From Micractinium sp. NFX-FRZ (taxonomy: Eukaryota > Chlorophyta > Trebouxiophyceae > Chlorellales > Chlorellaceae): a stretch of DNA of 31,641 nt. The stretch lies in assembly GCA_029339195.1 (NCBI GenBank), contig JAPTJF010000598.1, positions 1 through 31,641 on the forward strand. Reading direction: 5' to 3'. This document shows positions 30,010 to 31,641 of the stretch, one piece after another (within the stretch, counting starts at the first letter, position 1; the number at the start of each line of letters is the position of its first letter). The notes under the pieces are model-generated. The model saw only the letters and a program-made list of their open reading frames with translations. It had not been told where the DNA came from and searched no databases. A program made the translations under genes and the position numbers.

Positions 30010-30392
30010 GGGGCGGTGCGGTTCTGGCGGCGGCGGTGCAGCAGCGGGGCTGGAAGCGGCGGCGAGTTGGGGGGATCTGGGGTCCGCAGCGCTGCTCAAA
30101 AGAGTTTGGGATCGACTGCACTTTACATGGGCGGCGCGTGGTCGCCTGGGCCAACGCTGGTGCGGGAAACGAAAAAGCAACGCGTGCAAGAGAGCTTGTC
30201 AGTCCTCCCAGCAGGTGACGATCACACCCCGTAGGAAGATGCACACCACCTGACACGCACGAGAGGCCTGTTTTCTGTTCCCGCTCTCCGTGCTGGGCGT
30301 GCTCAGCCTCAGCCATCGCCCTCAAACCCGCAATTCCCGCCCTCTCGACCTCTCCTCCGGGCGCCATCGCCCCAAGTTGTTCGACCCAATAT
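30010..30392. promoter_or_regulatory. Bidirectional promoter between GCP4 and MetH
   Basis: A 383-base gap between divergent starts. It contains a perfect E2F core (30162-30169, on the GCP4 strand) and a second E2F-like ATTCCCGC (30333-30340, plus strand). AATATATGA at 30388-30396 overlaps the predicted MetH ATG and could instead be a TATA element, which would put transcription start downstream of that ATG. Confidence 0.5.
30162..30169 (-). promoter_or_regulatory. E2F-type site upstream of GCP4
   Basis: GCGGGAAA on plus is TTTCCCGC on the GCP4 strand, the canonical E2F core, 153 bases upstream of the GCP4 ATG. About one such 8-mer is expected by chance in a window of this size, so position is the main support. 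Confidence 0.4.
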
Positions 30393-31641
30393 ATGAGAGG
30401 GCTCGCAGCTGCCCGCCTTGCCTTTTTCCTGCTCTTGGGGGCACCGCTCCTCTTGCTCACTTTACCTCTGTGGTTGGCACTCCTAGCTGTCGCCGCACCA
30501 TTTCTGGCGTCAGCAATCTGCGTGGTCGCGGTGAGTGGCGCAGCTCGCGCTCCTGCCCGTCCTGCATCGCTCTGAACGCCCTCAGCGCCCTGCAGGGCAC
30601 GCGCTCAAGCATGTAGGACAAAATAAAAATGCGCTGGAACCTCCCTGCAGGCGCTCTGGTGGCTCACTAGCGGCGCCGAGCCCGTGCCGCCGCCAGCGGT
30701 GCTGCCGCCTGCTGCCGCACCTGTGCCAGAGCCGCGTGCTGCACAGCCTGAACCGGTTGTTTCGACAGCTGGCGAGGACGCAGCAGTTGCACGGAGTGCT
30801 TTAGAAGCTGCAGCCGCCACACAGGCGCCGATAGCAGAGCAAATCCAGGCACCTTTGCCGCCGGCACACCCCGCGGAGGAGGTCGGCAACATGGCAGAGT
30901 CGTCCGTGCCCGCCTACAAGGCGTGGGTGGACCCGATGGCCAAAACAGAGGCCTTTGAGCAGCTGGAGTCGCTGATGAAGGAGCGCATCATTTTCATTGA
31001 CGGCGCCATGGGCACCATGATTCAGCGCTACAAGCTGGAGGAGGAGGACTTCCGGGGCGACCGGTGAGTGCAGGGTGTGGCAGGGTTTGGCAGGGTGGTG
31101 TTAACCCGCTGAGGAGGCGAGCTGTGCAAGCCAGCCTGTTGTCAAGTGTTGAAGCTTCATCTGGATGTGCACTTACCTGCTGCTGCTTCTGCGGCTGCTG
31201 TGCTGTGCTCCTCCTGTTCAGTGGCAGCGTGCTGAGGGCACGGTTGCTGCTGCTTGAAAAGTGGGTGCTGCTAGTGTCAGCCAAACAGTGCGTCGTCTGC
31301 TGCCGCAGCACGCACACTTCCTTGTTGTAGAGGGCCTATTAAAAAAACATGATATGCTTGTCACACATGCGCCCCTGTGCAGTGCCACCAATGCTGCCGC
31401 CACTCAGCTGCTTCTCATGCCACTGCTGCCGCTTTGTTTTCCGTACTGGCTCCTTAATGATCCGCTCCGAATGATTCGCTTGCTTGAGGCTTTGTGTGGC
31501 CCCATATTCTGGCGCTGCAGGTACAAGTCCCACGGCCACGAGCTCAAGGGCAACAACGACATCTTGGTGCTGACGCGGCCCGACGTGATTGAGGAGATCC
31601 ACACTGCCTACCTGGCGGGGGGTGCCGACATCATTGAGACC
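30393..31641 (+). CDS. METH: Cobalamin-dependent methionine synthase (MetH), N-terminal part
   Basis: Exons 30393-30530, 30651-31063 and 31521-31641 (cut by the window end) give the first 224 residues. From about residue 145 the sequence is the start of the homocysteine-binding barrel of Met[21 protein letters not shown], then [25 protein letters not shown] and GGADIIET. The enzyme transfers methyl from methyl-tetrahydrofolate through cobalamin to homocysteine. The barrel, folate, cobalamin and reactivation domains lie beyond the window. Exon 1 is unusual: 46 residues, almost all hydrophobic, continuing into ALWWL and then a Pro/Ala-rich linker. It joins in phase 0, so a membrane-anchored form is predicted. 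A conventional soluble start is available at ATG 30891 (MAESSVPAY), with the upstream part as a spliced 5' UTR. Confidence 0.88.

Overview
This is nuclear DNA of a photosynthetic-type eukaryote, most likely a chlorophyte green alga (Chlorella/Trebouxiophyceae-like). The evidence is a GC-rich sequence, genes broken into many short exons with GTGAG-like donors and CTGCAG-type acceptors, TGTAA polyadenylation signals a short way downstream of stop codons (the chlorophyte signal), and eukaryotic housekeeping proteins throughout. The lineage assignment is inference; the gene models below were built by reading reading frames, splice sites and intron phases by hand.

Layout from left to right. (1) 1-395 (+): 3' end of a transposon-type ORF with a Cys-rich tail. 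(2) 1030-1674 (-): a MYND zinc-finger ORF, probably one exon or a remnant. (3) 2468-4002 (+): YEATS-domain protein (YAF9/GAS41), 4 exons. (4) 4172-5336 (-): CutA, 5 exons, convergent with YAF9. (5) 6126-8357 (+): nucleoporin Nup54, 5 exons. (6) 8637-19893 (+): catalytic subunit of DNA polymerase alpha, 29 exons and about 1575 residues, with two GC-AG introns and a 42-bp minisatellite plus assembly gap in one intron. (7) 20104-21408, or to 21853 (+): small SANT/Myb protein with two possible 3' ends. (8) 22134-22448 (-): small unknown protein. (9) 23141-23515 (-): possible membrane protein. (10) 24043-24495 (+): small protein with one membrane segment, followed by an unresolved exon-like stretch to 26090. 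(11) 26417-30009 (-): gamma-tubulin complex component 4, 10 exons. (12) 30393-31641 (+, runs off the end): cobalamin-dependent methionine synthase (MetH) with an unexpected hydrophobic N-terminal exon, divergent from GCP4.

There is no operon logic; these are independent housekeeping genes packed with gaps of about 0.2-0.8 kb. Two genes of the cell-division programme (POLA and GCP4) have E2F-type motifs just upstream. The most interesting points are the possible membrane-anchored methionine synthase, the loss of most zinc-ligand cysteines in the DNA polymerase alpha C-terminal domain, the GC-AG introns fixed by reading frame, two in-phase terminal exons in the SANT gene, and the intronic minisatellite whose gap length is inconsistent with its period.
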